DNA from: DATLGB01 sp963724135
GTDB taxonomy: Bacteria > Actinomycetota > Thermoleophilia > Solirubrobacterales > Solirubrobacteraceae
Length of the DNA: 64,000 nt
Direction: 5' to 3'
Assembly (NCBI GenBank): GCA_963724135.1
Contig: CAVRTA010000006.1
Coordinates: 186,001-250,000, forward strand
Positions 30,112 to 38,967 of this stretch are shown piece after piece. Position numbers and translations under genes: made by a program. Numbering within the stretch: the first letter of the stretch is position 1; each line of letters starts with the position of its first letter. Below the pieces are notes generated by a model. The model was not told the DNA's origin, made no database searches, and saw only the letters and a program-made list of their open reading frames with translations.

Positions 30112-31620
30112 ATGAGGCGCCTACTCCCCCTGTTCGGAGCCGTCCTCGCGACGGCCATGATCGCTCCCGCGGCCCACGCCGGCACGATGACGCTCCAGCA
30201 TCGGGGGACCAAGCAGGCGCGCACGGCGCTCATCGACCGGACGCTCTCACTCGGGCTGAAGGCCCAGCGCTTCCGGGTGCTCCCGTTCGTGCTCGTGCAC
30301 GGCACGCCGAGCCGGCTGCGAAAGGCCGCGCGGCTGCCGGGGGTCAGGGCCGCACACCGCGTCGGGCGCCGGATCGAGTTCATGCTCGACCGCTCGGTGC
30401 CGCTCGTCTTCGGCGGTGACGCGCAGCCGACCTACGCCGCGACCGGCGACGGCCTGGGCCAGACGATCGCGATCGTCGACTCGGGCGTCGACGGGACGCA
30501 CCCGGACCTGATCGACCAGGTCAAGCACAACGTCCACTTCACCTTCGACAGCGGCGGCGGGCTCGTCACGTTCGAGCCCCGCGTGGGCGTTGCCGTCCCG
30601 TGCCCGGGCCCCTGCAACACCGACGTCTTCGGCCATGGCACCCACGTCGCGGGTGTGGCCGCCGGGGCCGGCTCGATCCCGGCCGACGCCGTCAAGGGCG
30701 TTGCGCCCGGCGCCGACCTCGTCGGCCTGGCGCTGTCGCGCACCGGCACGACGCTCGACTGGTACGCGCTGGCCGCGTTCGACTACATCCTCGCCCACCC
30801 GGAGCTGTCGATCGACGTCGTCAACAACTCCTGGTACCTGCCGGCGGAGGTGTTCGACCCGACCGACCCGATCAACGTCGCGACCAAGGCGATGCACGAC
30901 GCCGGCATCACCGTCGTCTTCGCCGCGGGCAACTTCTACGGCTCCACCCACGAGCCGCGCGACGGCCGCCCGGAGGGCTCCTCGGTGTGCGAGCCCGCGG
31001 GCGACTGCAAGATCACGACCCAGTCCGTCGCGCCGTGGACGATCTCCGTCGCCGCCGGCGCGCGCGTCTGGGACGGCGGCTACCCGGCCCAGCGGCTCGC
31101 GGACTTCTCCTCGCGCGGAGACGCGTTCCCGCAGACCGTCGCCGGCGGGATGCAGATCCGCTACTGGCCGACGATCACAGCGCCGGGCACCGGCATCATC
31201 GGCGCGTCGAGCCCGACGACCGCGATGAATCCGGCGTCGTGCCACCTGATCGGCGACATCCCGCGCTGCAACGACCGCACGCCGATCCAGAACGTCTTCT
31301 ACGTGGCGCCGAACGGGACGAGCATGGCCGCGCCGCACGTCGCCGGGGCCGTCGCTGTGATCCAGGACGCGGCGGTCGACAAGCTCGGCCGCCGGCTGAC
31401 TCCCGACGAGGTCAAGCAGGTCATCGAGGCCGGCGCGACGGCGATGTCCGGGATCGACGGGCTCTACGACATCTGCGAGTGGGAGGGCATCCCGTTCATC
31501 GAGGACACCCCCTGCGGGCAGGACGACGACACGCACACCCAGCAGCCCTACGAGCCGTGGCAGGTGGGCGCCGGCTACCTCAACGTGCCCGGCGCGATCG
31601 CCGCCATCGACGCCCTCTGA
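30112..31620 (+). CDS. Secreted subtilisin-family (S8) serine protease
   Basis: 502 residues with a signal peptide (LFGAVLATAMIAPAAHAG). Residues about 25-95 look like an inhibitor-type prodomain (VLPFVLVHGTPSRLRKAARL). The catalytic domain has Asp123 in IAIVDSGVDGTHPD, His175 in FGHGTHVAGVAAG, the oxyanion Asn in VFAAGN, and Ser404 in NGTSMAAPHVAGAVAV: a complete triad. Two Cys-bearing insertions (VPCPGPCNTD; SVCEPAGDCK) and a Cys-rich C-terminal loop (DICEWEGIPFIEDTPCGQ) suggest disulphides of an extracellular enzyme. It follows the RTX-like gene by 52 bases but has its own probable promoter. The substrate is unknown. Confidence 0.95.
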   Translation: MRRLLPLFGAVLATAMIAPAAHAGTMTLQHRGTKQARTALIDRTLSLGLKAQRFRVLPFVLVHGTPSRLRKAARLPGVRAAHRVGRRIEFMLDRSVPLVFGGDAQPTYAATGDGLGQTIAIVDSGVDGTHPDLIDQVKHNVHFTFDSGGGLVTFEPRVGVAVPCPGPCNTDVFGHGTHVAGVAAGAGSIPADAVKGVAPGADLVGLALSRTGTTLDWYALAAFDYILAHPELSIDVVNNSWYLPAEVFDPTDPINVATKAMHDAGITVVFAAGNFYGSTHEPRDGRPEGSSVCEPAGDCKITTQSVAPWTISVAAGARVWDGGYPAQRLADFSSRGDAFPQTVAGGMQIRYWPTITAPGTGIIGASSPTTAMNPASCHLIGDIPRCNDRTPIQNVFYVAPNGTSMAAPHVAGAVAVIQDAAVDKLGRRLTPDEVKQVIEAGATAMSGIDGLYDICEWEGIPFIEDTPCGQDDDTHTQQPYEPWQVGAGYLNVPGAIAAIDAL

Positions 31621-31869
31621 TCACGGGATGCTCCCGGTCAGCGGCCGGTGGTCGGTCAGCGGCGCCGCCGCGACGTAGCGCCGGACGATGAAGTCGGACA
31701 GCTCCGCGGCCTCGACGAAGCCGAGCGGAACCTCGGGTGTGTCGCGCAGGAGCGGGGCGCGACCCGGCGGCCGCGGGCGCTCGTCGCTCTGCGGCGGAAC
31801 GGCGAAGAAACCGATCGCGGCCGCGGCGCCGAGCGCGCCCGCCACCGCCGACAGACGCGCGCGGGTCAT
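31621..31869 (-). CDS. Small exported or membrane-anchored protein downstream of iorAB
   Basis: 82 residues. N-terminal hydrophobic segment (LSAVAGALGAAAAIGFFAVP) as signal or anchor, then a Pro/Arg-rich linker and a helix-like segment (VEAAELSDFIVRRYVAAAPL). TAGGGT nine bases before the ATG suggests its own leaderless promoter, though it lies only 12 bases after the small hydroxylase subunit. I do not recognise it. Position suggests a role with the periplasmic molybdenum enzyme, for example as membrane anchor, but that is a guess. It is convergent with, and directly abuts, the S8 protease gene. Confidence 0.55.
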   Translation of the reverse strand: MTRARLSAVAGALGAAAAIGFFAVPPQSDERPRPPGRAPLLRDTPEVPLGFVEAAELSDFIVRRYVAAAPLTDHRPLTGSIP

Positions 31870-31881
31870 CCGAGCGCGACC

Positions 31882-32352
31882 CTACATGCTCGCGGAGCCG
31901 AGCTTGATCGCCTCGCGGATCCGCGGGTACGTGCCGCAGCGGCAGACGTTGCGGATCAGGTCGAGGTCTGCGTCGGTCAGCTCGCGCCCGTCGGCGCGCG
32001 CCGCCCGCACCATGGCGATCGCGGCCATGATCTGCCCCGGCTGGCAGTAGCCGCACTGCGAGACGTCCAGATCGATCCACGCCTGCTGCATCGGGTGCAG
32101 CGTCCCGCCCTCGGCGACGCCCTCGATCGTGAGGATCTCGTCGTCGTCGCCGATGTCGCCGACCCGCACCGCGCACGGCGTGAACGCCCTGCCGTTGATG
32201 TGGCAGGTGCAGGCCCGGCAGACGCCGCCGGCGCACCCGTACTTGGGCCCGGTGACGCCGAGCAGGTCGCGCAGGACCCACAGCAGCCGCAGGTCGTCCG
32301 AGGCCTCGACCGTTACGCGCTCGCCGTTGAGGATGAAGGTCTGGGTGGGCAT
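31882..32352 (-). CDS. (2Fe-2S) subunit of molybdenum hydroxylase, IorA type
   Basis: 156 residues. The N-terminal ferredoxin-like domain binds one 2Fe-2S cluster: GCAGGVCRACTCHI and AFTPC. The C-terminal all-helical domain binds the second: QCGYCQPGQ and NVCRCGTY. All eight Cys are present. These small subunits pass electrons from the molybdopterin site of the large subunit. The best match in layout is the isoquinoline 1-oxidoreductase alpha / periplasmic aldehyde dehydrogenase group, in which no FAD subunit exists; none is seen here. Its ATG overlaps the stop of the large subunit gene as TGATG, so translation is coupled. Confidence 0.93.
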   Translation of the reverse strand: MPTQTFILNGERVTVEASDDLRLLWVLRDLLGVTGPKYGCAGGVCRACTCHINGRAFTPCAVRVGDIGDDDEILTIEGVAEGGTLHPMQQAWIDLDVSQCGYCQPGQIMAAIAMVRAARADGRELTDADLDLIRNVCRCGTYPRIREAIKLGSASM

Positions 32353-34682
32353 CAATCGAGTCCGTCGGTGGGCGAGGCGGGAATCGGCGGCACGGTCGGC
32401 AGGGGCACGAAGCCGAGCGGCTCGTCGTGGTTGATCGGGAACTTCGTCGGCACGTTGCCGGTGGCCCGCGCGTAGGCGCACGCGGTCGCGGCCATCGCCG
32501 CCGGGACCCCCATCTCGCCGGCCCCTCCGGGCTTGTCGTCGGCGGCGGGCATCACGATCACCTCGACCTGGGGCGGCGTGTTCCACTGGCGCGTGTAGTA
32601 CGCGTTGTCCCAGCTGCCCTCGAGGAAGTTCCCGTTCTTGAAGTGCAGGCTGTATGTGAGCGCCTGCGCGATGCCGTCCATGATCCCGCCCATCATCTGC
32701 GCCTCGAGGCCGAGCGGGTTGATCGGCAGGCCGACGTCGACCGCGAACACGACCTTGGTGACCCGCGGGCCGGTGTAGGCGTCGCGGATCTCGCGGTTGA
32801 CGGTCTCCGGGCGGCAGTCGATCTCGACCAGGCACGCCGAGTAGCCCTTGTACTCCTTGTGCAGGGCGATCCCCTGCGCGGTCCCGGCCGGCATCGCCCG
32901 GCCCCAGCTGCCCGCCTTGGCCACCGCGTCGAGCACCGCGGTCAGGCGCGGCTCGCGAGAGAACGCGCGCCGGAACGCGACCGGGTCGCGGCGCATCGCC
33001 TTGGCCAGCTGGTCGACCATCAGCTCCTTCGCCGTGGTCACGTCGGGGCCGTAGATGTTGCGCACGGCCGAGGTGTTGAACGTCCCCACCTCGTAGACCT
33101 CGTTGAGCGCCTGGCTGACCGCGCCGAAGTCGTACGGCACGTTCATCGAGAGGTTGAAGACCACCTCGCTGTAGCCGAGGTTGAACTTCGGCGGCTCGGC
33201 CATGACGCCGGTGATGAGCTCGCCGAAGCCGTGCGTGAAGTCCGTCGCGACGCTGGTGTGGCGCTGGTCGAAGGCGAAGACGTTCTTTGGCCCGAAGGTC
33301 GCCCGCACGCGTGAGGTCGCCATCGGGTGCACGCGGCCCTGGCGGAAGTTGTCGGTGCGGTGCCACATCAGCTTCACCGGCTTGCCGAACTTCTTCGACA
33401 CCGCCGCCGCCTCGAAGGCCGCGTCGGCGAACAGGTGCCGGCCGAACGAGCCACCTCCCTGCGTGACGTGCACGGTCACCTTGTCAACCGGCAGCCCGAG
33501 CATGGCCGCCGTCTTCTCCTGGACCCACACCGGGGACTTGAGGCACGACCAGATCTCGGCGCGGTCGGCCCGCACGTCGGCGATCGCGGTGTTGGTCTCC
33601 AGCGGATCGCCGGGACGGAAATGGAACGTGAACGTGCGGTCGATCGTCTTCCCTCCCGGCAGGGCCGGTGGCAGCTTGACCTCGCGCTTCTTGAGGTCGG
33701 CGAGCACGCTCGCCTCGCTCTTTCCGTCCACGGGGCTCGCGCCCCAGGTGACGTCGAGCGCGCGCACCGCGTCGATGCACTGGCCAAAGGCCCGCGCCCG
33801 CACGGCCACGCCGCCGGGCACGAGCTGCGTGTGACCGATGACCGCCACGTCGGTGACGCCCGGCATCGCCTTGACCTGGGCGAGGTTGTTGACGCGCAGC
33901 GCGGGCGCGTTGATGCGCGGCGGGCGGGCGAGCATGGTCGGCAACGCGCCGTCGACGTCGAGGTCCATCGCGAACCGCTTCTCGCCGGTGACGATCGCGC
34001 GCGCCTCGATGCGCCGCTGCGGCGTGCCCACCAGCGAGAACTGCGACTGCGCCTTCAGCCGCGCGCTGCGGCGCGTGGTGATCTTCGCCGACGCGGCCTT
34101 CGCCATCGCGCCGTACGTCGTCGTCCTGCCGCTCGGCGCCGTGATGACGCCGTCATCCACGGACAGCGTGATCGACGGGGTGTCGAGGAACCCGGCGGCC
34201 GCGTCGAGCAACGCACCCCTGGCGATCGCCGCCGCTGTGCGGACCGGTACGTAGACCGAGTGCATCGTGTTCGACCCGCCCGTGAGCTGGTTCCACACCA
34301 GCTCGGGGCGCGCGTCGGCGAGGGAGATGTCCACCTTGTCGAGCGCGACGTCCATCTCCTCGGCGATCAGCATCGCCACGGCGGTCGTGATGCCCTGCCC
34401 GACCTCGGCCCGCGGGAGCGCGAACGAGACGGTCCCGTCCTCGTTGACCGCGACCGTGATCAGGTGGGCGGTCGGCCGCGTCGAGTCGGTCAGCAGGTCC
34501 GTCAGGTCGTAGTGGTCCGACGGCTGGTCGCTCGGGATCGCCGCCTGCGCGGCCGGCGCGAGCTCGGCGGCGGCGATCAGCGTCGGGCCCGCGACCAGCC
34601 AGCCGACGAAGGTCCGTCTCGAGATCCCGCCGTCGTCCTGATACAAAGTCGCCCCCGCGCTCGCCCCCCGCCATTCCAGCAC
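32352..34682 (-). CDS. Molybdopterin-binding large subunit, IorB type, Tat-exported
   Basis: About 776 residues if started at GTG 34,682; a TTG about 12 codons later is also possible. The N terminus carries SRRTFVGWLVAGPTLIAAAE, a twin-Arg signal, so the folded enzyme is exported with its small subunit. Xanthine-oxidase-fold motifs include PRAEVGQGITTAVAMLIAEE, QGGGSFGRHLFADAAFEAA, and near the C terminus GGAGEMGVPAAMAAT with the active-site Glu. It should bind molybdopterin cytosine dinucleotide and oxidise an aldehyde or N-heterocycle. The electron acceptor is probably a cytochrome encoded elsewhere. The long upstream reading frame beyond 34,682 covers the DUF427 gene antiframe and is not coding. 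Confidence 0.9.
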   Translation of the reverse strand: MLEWRGASAGATLYQDDGGISRRTFVGWLVAGPTLIAAAELAPAAQAAIPSDQPSDHYDLTDLLTDSTRPTAHLITVAVNEDGTVSFALPRAEVGQGITTAVAMLIAEEMDVALDKVDISLADARPELVWNQLTGGSNTMHSVYVPVRTAAAIARGALLDAAAGFLDTPSITLSVDDGVITAPSGRTTTYGAMAKAASAKITTRRSARLKAQSQFSLVGTPQRRIEARAIVTGEKRFAMDLDVDGALPTMLARPPRINAPALRVNNLAQVKAMPGVTDVAVIGHTQLVPGGVAVRARAFGQCIDAVRALDVTWGASPVDGKSEASVLADLKKREVKLPPALPGGKTIDRTFTFHFRPGDPLETNTAIADVRADRAEIWSCLKSPVWVQEKTAAMLGLPVDKVTVHVTQGGGSFGRHLFADAAFEAAAVSKKFGKPVKLMWHRTDNFRQGRVHPMATSRVRATFGPKNVFAFDQRHTSVATDFTHGFGELITGVMAEPPKFNLGYSEVVFNLSMNVPYDFGAVSQALNEVYEVGTFNTSAVRNIYGPDVTTAKELMVDQLAKAMRRDPVAFRRAFSREPRLTAVLDAVAKAGSWGRAMPAGTAQGIALHKEYKGYSACLVEIDCRPETVNREIRDAYTGPRVTKVVFAVDVGLPINPLGLEAQMMGGIMDGIAQALTYSLHFKNGNFLEGSWDNAYYTRQWNTPPQVEVIVMPAADDKPGGAGEMGVPAAMAATACAYARATGNVPTKFPINHDEPLGFVPLPTVPPIPASPTDGLD

Positions 34683-34713
34683 GCCGGGCTCGGGCTCGCA
34701 ACCGGCAGGCGGG

Positions 34714-35079
34714 CTACCCGACGACGACCGTGACCTTGCGCGGGTCGGGGGCGAGCATGCCGGCGATCGGCGCCGCCTCCTCGGTGTCCGGCTCCTCGTA
34801 GACCCAGAAGGCGTCCTTCGCCCCGGGCGCGGAGAGGTACGTCGCATCGCCCTTGAACGGGCAGTGCGTGCGCGTGTCGCTGGGCTCCAGCAGCTCGGTG
34901 CGGACATCCTCGCGCAGGATGTAGAAGCGCGTCGGCAGGCGGGTCTCGTGCAGCTCGACCGCGCGATCGGTCTCCGCCAGGACCTTCCCGTCGCTCTCGA
35001 CGCGGACGCGCTCGGCGCACGGGCGCGTCGTGATCCGGTGGGCGCCGACGGCATGGGCGGCTTTCGCGAGAGGGTTCAC
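34714..35079 (-). CDS. DUF427 domain protein
   Basis: 121 residues from a GTG. The DUF427 fold is a small beta barrel of unknown function. The signature here is VRVESDGKVLAETDRAVELH, then LPTRFYILREDVR, SDTRTHCPFKGDATYLS and DAFWVYEEPDTE. The Cys-Pro-Phe-Lys-Gly motif is a hallmark of the family. It lies 31 bases before the hydroxylase large subunit, on the same strand, so it may be transcribed with it. No function can be given. Confidence 0.9.
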   Translation of the reverse strand: MNPLAKAAHAVGAHRITTRPCAERVRVESDGKVLAETDRAVELHETRLPTRFYILREDVRTELLEPSDTRTHCPFKGDATYLSAPGAKDAFWVYEEPDTEEAAPIAGMLAPDPRKVTVVVG

Positions 35080-35126
35080 TGGTCCTCACCTACCCGCCGC
35101 GACGCAAATTCCCACTGAGTCCGCCG

Positions 35127-35588
35127 TCATTTGACGACACTCACCGCGCCGGCGGCCGGCGCTCCAGCAGCGCCTTCAGCCGCGCGCAGGTCCTTCGTGT
35201 TCGCTCGCCGCATCGCCGCCGCCATCACCCGCGCCGTGACCCTGGCGAACCCCGACGGCTCGCCGCGGTTGCGCAGCGTCATGCGCGTTCCCTCGGCCGC
35301 GTCCTCGAACGTGTAGGTCGTCTCCATCGCGAACGGGCCGTCGGACGTGCTCATCACGAGCCGCTCCCCGGGAACGAGCTCGCGGATCTCGTACTCGTAC
35401 TCGAGCCGGCGACCGAGGAACTGCGCGACGAACGCGACGCGGGAGCCGACGGCGAGCGGCGGGTCCGTCCGCCACTCCACCGCCTTGATGTTCTCGTACC
35501 ACTCGCAGACGTTGTCCGGGTCGGCCGCGAAGGCGGCGACCTCCGCCCGCGGGCGGGCGATCACCGCCTCCGTGACGACGTCGACCAT
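35127..35588 (-). CDS. SRPBCC family (polyketide cyclase/START-like) protein
   Basis: 153 residues. Helix-grip fold: opening VDVVTEAVIARPRAEVAAFA, conserved VCEWYENIKAVEWRT, ELVPGERLVMST, METTYTFEDAAEGTRMTLRN, and a long C-terminal helix (FARVTARVMAAAMRRANTKD). Such proteins bind hydrophobic ligands in a deep pocket; most actinobacterial members are uncharacterised. The last dozen residues are Ala/Gly-rich. It lies immediately after amt on the same strand without a gap, so it may be read through from glnK-amt, but there is no functional link to nitrogen. Confidence 0.88.
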   Translation of the reverse strand: MVDVVTEAVIARPRAEVAAFAADPDNVCEWYENIKAVEWRTDPPLAVGSRVAFVAQFLGRRLEYEYEIRELVPGERLVMSTSDGPFAMETTYTFEDAAEGTRMTLRNRGEPSGFARVTARVMAAAMRRANTKDLRAAEGAAGAPAAGAVSVVK

Positions 35589-36878
35589 CTACGCCGGCGA
35601 GTAGACGTTGGGCTCGTCCTGCTTGGCCCGCGGCGGCTCGGTCATGACCAGGATCGCGCCCTCGCCGGAGGGGTACGCCTCCTCGCCGTGGTAGGTCTCG
35701 TCCATGCCGATCGACTCCTCGGTGGCGGTCGCGCGCAGCTCGGTGAACATGCCGATCACCTTCAGCAGAGCGTACGTCACCACGAAGGCGTAGACCGGCG
35801 CGGCGAGCGCGGCCCACAGCTGGTCGACGAACTGGTCGAAGTTGCCGTAGACGAGGCCGTCCGCGATCCCGTTCCAGCCCTCCTGGGCGAAGAAGCCGAT
35901 GAACAGGATGCCCGTGAAGCCGGCGACGCCATGGGCGGCGAGCACGTCGAGCGTCTCGTCGACCCGCGTCCGCGTGCGCCACATGATCACCGCGTAGCAC
36001 GGCAGCGCCGCGATCACGCCGAGCGCCATCGCCCAGGCCGGCGAGATGAAGCCGCCGGCGGGCGTGATGCCGACACAGCCGACGATGATCGCCGTCGCCG
36101 CGCCGACCGCCGTCACCTGCCGCGAGCGCAGGTAGTCGAGCAGCATCCAGGTGGCGAGCGTGCAGGCCGGGCAGATCAGCGTGTTGACGAACGCGAGCAC
36201 GCTGTTCTGGCCCGTGTTGAACCCGCTGCCGCCGTTGAAGCCGAACCAGCCGAACCACAGCAGCCCCGCGCCCACGATCACGTAGACGGAGTTGTGCGGC
36301 AGCAGCGCCTGGCGCCCGTAGTCCTTGCGCGCGCCGACCACCAGGGCAGCCGCGAGCGCGGAGAAGCCCGAGCCCATCTCGACCGGCACGCCGCCCGCGA
36401 AGTCGAGCGTCCCGCCGGCGATCAGCCAGCCGCCGCCGAAGGCCCAGTGGGCGAGCACGGCGTAGACCAGCACCGACCACAGCGCCGCGAAGACCAGGAA
36501 TGGGACGAAACGCATGCGCTCCACCACCGCGCCCGACACCAGCGCGGTCGTGATGATGCAGAACGTCGCCTGGAAGGCGAAGAACACCAGGTGCGGGATC
36601 GTGGTCCCGTCGCGCGGCTCGAAGCCGACGTCCTTGAGGAACACGTTGCCCAGGCCGCCGAGCAGCTTGCCGTCGCCGTCGAAGGCGAGGCTGTAGCCGA
36701 CGATGCACCAGGTGATGAGCGCGATCGCGATCGCCGCGATGCACATCATGTAGGTGTTGAGCGCGTTCTTCTCGCGCACGAGCCCCGCGTAGAAGAGGCC
36801 CAGCGCCGGCGTCATCAGCAGCACCAGCGCCGTGGCGGCCAGCATCCAGGCGGTGTCGCCCGTGTCGATCCCGGTCAC
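35589..36878 (-). CDS. amt: Ammonium transporter
   Basis: 429 residues from a GTG inside the glnK stop codon. Eleven membrane helices are expected. Signatures: WMLAATALVLLMTPALGLFY with the start of helix 1, the phenylalanine gate region VFFAFQATFCIITTALVSGA, the Amt motif DFAGGVPVEMGSGFSALAAA, GFNGGSGFNTGQNSVLAFVN, and the His pair regions including VLAAHGVAGFTG. The DFAGG.PVH His found in most Amts reads PVE here, so the first twin-His is Glu, as occurs in some fungal and bacterial relatives. It imports ammonium and is blocked by GlnK at high nitrogen. Confidence 0.95.
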   Translation of the reverse strand: MTGIDTGDTAWMLAATALVLLMTPALGLFYAGLVREKNALNTYMMCIAAIAIALITWCIVGYSLAFDGDGKLLGGLGNVFLKDVGFEPRDGTTIPHLVFFAFQATFCIITTALVSGAVVERMRFVPFLVFAALWSVLVYAVLAHWAFGGGWLIAGGTLDFAGGVPVEMGSGFSALAAALVVGARKDYGRQALLPHNSVYVIVGAGLLWFGWFGFNGGSGFNTGQNSVLAFVNTLICPACTLATWMLLDYLRSRQVTAVGAATAIIVGCVGITPAGGFISPAWAMALGVIAALPCYAVIMWRTRTRVDETLDVLAAHGVAGFTGILFIGFFAQEGWNGIADGLVYGNFDQFVDQLWAALAAPVYAFVVTYALLKVIGMFTELRATATEESIGMDETYHGEEAYPSGEGAILVMTEPPRAKQDEPNVYSPA

Positions 36879-37234
36879 GACGTCGCCCCCACCGGGGTGA
36901 CGGCGGCGTTGTCGGTCTCGCCGGTGCGAATCCGCACCACGCGCTCGAGCGCGACCACGAAGATCTTCCCGTCGCCGACCTCGCCCGTCCGGCCGCCCTC
37001 GCACAGGGCGTTGACCGCGGGCTCGACGAACTCGTCGCTCACCGCGATCTCGAACCGCGCCTTGTCGGACATGCCGACCTGGACGGTCGTGCCGCGGTAG
37101 GTCTCGACGCGGTCCAGTTCGCCGCCATGGCCCTGGACCCGGCTGAGGGAGATCCCTCGCACTTCAGCTTTGTAGAGCGCCTCCAGCACGTCGTTGACGC
37201 GCTCCGGGCGCACGATCCCGATCACGAGTTTCAT
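36875..37234 (-). CDS. glnK: PII nitrogen regulatory protein lacking the modifiable Tyr
   Basis: 119 residues. PII trimer protein: KLVIGIVRPERVNDVLEALY at the start, VRGISLSRVQGHGGE, the T-loop YRGTTVQVGMSDKARFEI, VSDEFVEPAVNALCEGGRTG (B-loop) and GDGKIFVVALERVVRIRTGE (C-loop). It binds ATP, ADP and 2-oxoglutarate and plugs the Amt channel. At position 51, where GlnB/GlnK carry the Tyr that is uridylylated or adenylylated, this protein has Val. The T-loop is otherwise the usual length, so regulation here should depend on ligands only. It overlaps amt by four bases, the standard glnK-amt operon. Confidence 0.94.
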   Translation of the reverse strand: MKLVIGIVRPERVNDVLEALYKAEVRGISLSRVQGHGGELDRVETYRGTTVQVGMSDKARFEIAVSDEFVEPAVNALCEGGRTGEVGDGKIFVVALERVVRIRTGETDNAAVTPVGATS

Positions 37235-37359
37235 CGGGACGGGAGCCTTTCGGCCCGCGGGCGCAAGCGCTTTGGCCCGATGTACAAAGGTCCTGTGGCG
37301 GCGTATGACGTTCGTCGAGCACCCGTAAAGCGGGACGGCGGCTCTGCCGAATCGCATCG

Positions 37360-38964
37360 GTGACGGTGACCCCAGACCCGCCGACCCCGTCCAATCCGCG
37401 CCTGCGCAGCCCGGAGCGGCTCGCCGCCGCGCTCGATGCCGCGCGCCTGAAGTACTGGGAGGAGCCCGCCGAGGCGTTGGACACCGCGGTGCACGTGCTC
37501 GAGCGTGCGCGGACGGTCGGCGTGCCGACGCTCCAGAGCCGCGCGCTGGCACTGCAGAGCGCGGTCTGCGTCCATCGCGGCGATCTCGGCGGTGCCGCCG
37601 AGATCATCGGCGACGCCGAGCGCCTGGCGGGCAGCGACCGCACCGCCCGCACCGAGGTGGCCGCGCTCCAGGCGCACCTGCACTACTTCTCCGGCGCGTA
37701 CGCCGAGGCGCTTCGCCGCGCCGACGAGGCCGTCGAGCTGGCCGACGCCACCGGCGACCTCGCCCTGCGCATCCACGCCCGCCGGATGGCCTGCGTCGCG
37801 TGGGGCAACATCGGCGTCGACGACCTCGCCGGGCGCTTCGCCGCCGTCCTGGAACTGACGGTCGAGGCCGGGTCGCCGTGGGAGGAGGCGATGTGCCGCA
37901 ACGACGTCGCCTGCGAGCGGATCGCGAGCGGCGACCGCGAGGCCGCGACCTGCGAGCTCGACCATGCCATGGCGCTCGCCCGCAGCCTCGATCCGCGCAA
38001 CCGCTTCCTGCTCGGCGTCCTGCACTGCACCCGCGGCGAGCTGCGGCTGACCCAGGGCCGTGCGCAGGACGCGGTGCGCGACGCCGCCCGCGCGATCACC
38101 TACGTGACCACGACCGCGGAGATCAACCCGTACGTGCTCGGAATGAGCATCCTCGTCGAGGTGCGCGCGCTAGCGGCGCTCGACCGCCTCGACGACGCCA
38201 CCCGCGCCGCCGAGATGGCCCTCCAGCGCCTGGGCGACCGGGTTCCCCAGGCCCGCTCGATGATCCTCGGCGACATCGCCGCCGCGCTGCGCGAGGCCGG
38301 CCGCGCCGGGGAGGCATACGACATGCTCGCCCGCGGCGCCGCCCTCGAGCGCGAGGCGCTCCAGGAGTTCTCCCGGCTCCAGCTCGGCCTCGGGCGCGCA
38401 CATCTCGAGATGGCCGCCGCACGCCGCCAGGCCGACGCCCTGGACCTCAAGAACCGCCAGCTCGAGCGCGCCATCGCCGAGCTCGCCGAGACGCGCGAGC
38501 AACTGCGCGAGCTCGTCGACCGCGACCCGCTCACCGGCCTGCACAACCGCCGCTACCTCGCGCGGGCGCGCGCCCGTGAGGACGAGGTCAGCTTCGCGCT
38601 CGCGGACATCGACCACTTCAAGGCCATCAACGACCTCTACGGCCACCTGATCGGCGACCGCGTGCTCGTCCGCGTGGCCGAACTGCTCGTCTCGCACCTG
38701 CGCGTCGAGGACGTCGTCATGCGGATCGGCGGCGAGGAGTTCGCGCTGCTCATGCCGCGGGCGACGCCCGCCGAGGCCGCGGCGGCCTGCGAGCGCCTGC
38801 GCGTGACCATCGCCACAGAGTCGTGGGACCGGATCGCGCCCGACCTCGGGGTGACCGCGAGCTTCGGCGTCGCGTCGGGCGACGACCTCGAGGCACTCGA
38901 ACGCGAGGCCGACGACCGCCTCTACGAGGCCAAGCGCACGGGCCGCAACCGCATCGTCGCCTGA
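37360..38964 (+). CDS. TPR-GGDEF diguanylate cyclase
   Basis: 534 residues from a GTG. Residues about 15-345 are helical TPR-like repeats (ALDTAVHVLERARTVG, YAEALRRADEAVELADATGD, DAVRDAARAITYV). A coiled coil (about 345-385, LDLKNRQLERAIAELAETRE) leads to the catalytic domain: DRDPLTGLHNRRYL, FALADIDHFKAINDLYGHLI, the active site GGEEF, and ADDRLYEAKRTGRNR. An RxxD inhibitory site (RVED) lies five residues before GGEEF, so product inhibition is expected. It makes cyclic di-GMP from two GTP. There is no membrane segment; input probably comes by protein contact through the TPR part. It is divergent from glnK. Confidence 0.94.
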   Translation: MTVTPDPPTPSNPRLRSPERLAAALDAARLKYWEEPAEALDTAVHVLERARTVGVPTLQSRALALQSAVCVHRGDLGGAAEIIGDAERLAGSDRTARTEVAALQAHLHYFSGAYAEALRRADEAVELADATGDLALRIHARRMACVAWGNIGVDDLAGRFAAVLELTVEAGSPWEEAMCRNDVACERIASGDREAATCELDHAMALARSLDPRNRFLLGVLHCTRGELRLTQGRAQDAVRDAARAITYVTTTAEINPYVLGMSILVEVRALAALDRLDDATRAAEMALQRLGDRVPQARSMILGDIAAALREAGRAGEAYDMLARGAALEREALQEFSRLQLGLGRAHLEMAAARRQADALDLKNRQLERAIAELAETREQLRELVDRDPLTGLHNRRYLARARAREDEVSFALADIDHFKAINDLYGHLIGDRVLVRVAELLVSHLRVEDVVMRIGGEEFALLMPRATPAEAAAACERLRVTIATESWDRIAPDLGVTASFGVASGDDLEALEREADDRLYEAKRTGRNRIVA

Positions 38965-38967
38965 GCG

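Noticed and set aside
37235..37359. Possible GlnR operator before glnK
   Set aside because: No pair of GTnAC half-sites at the right spacing was evident in the spacer.
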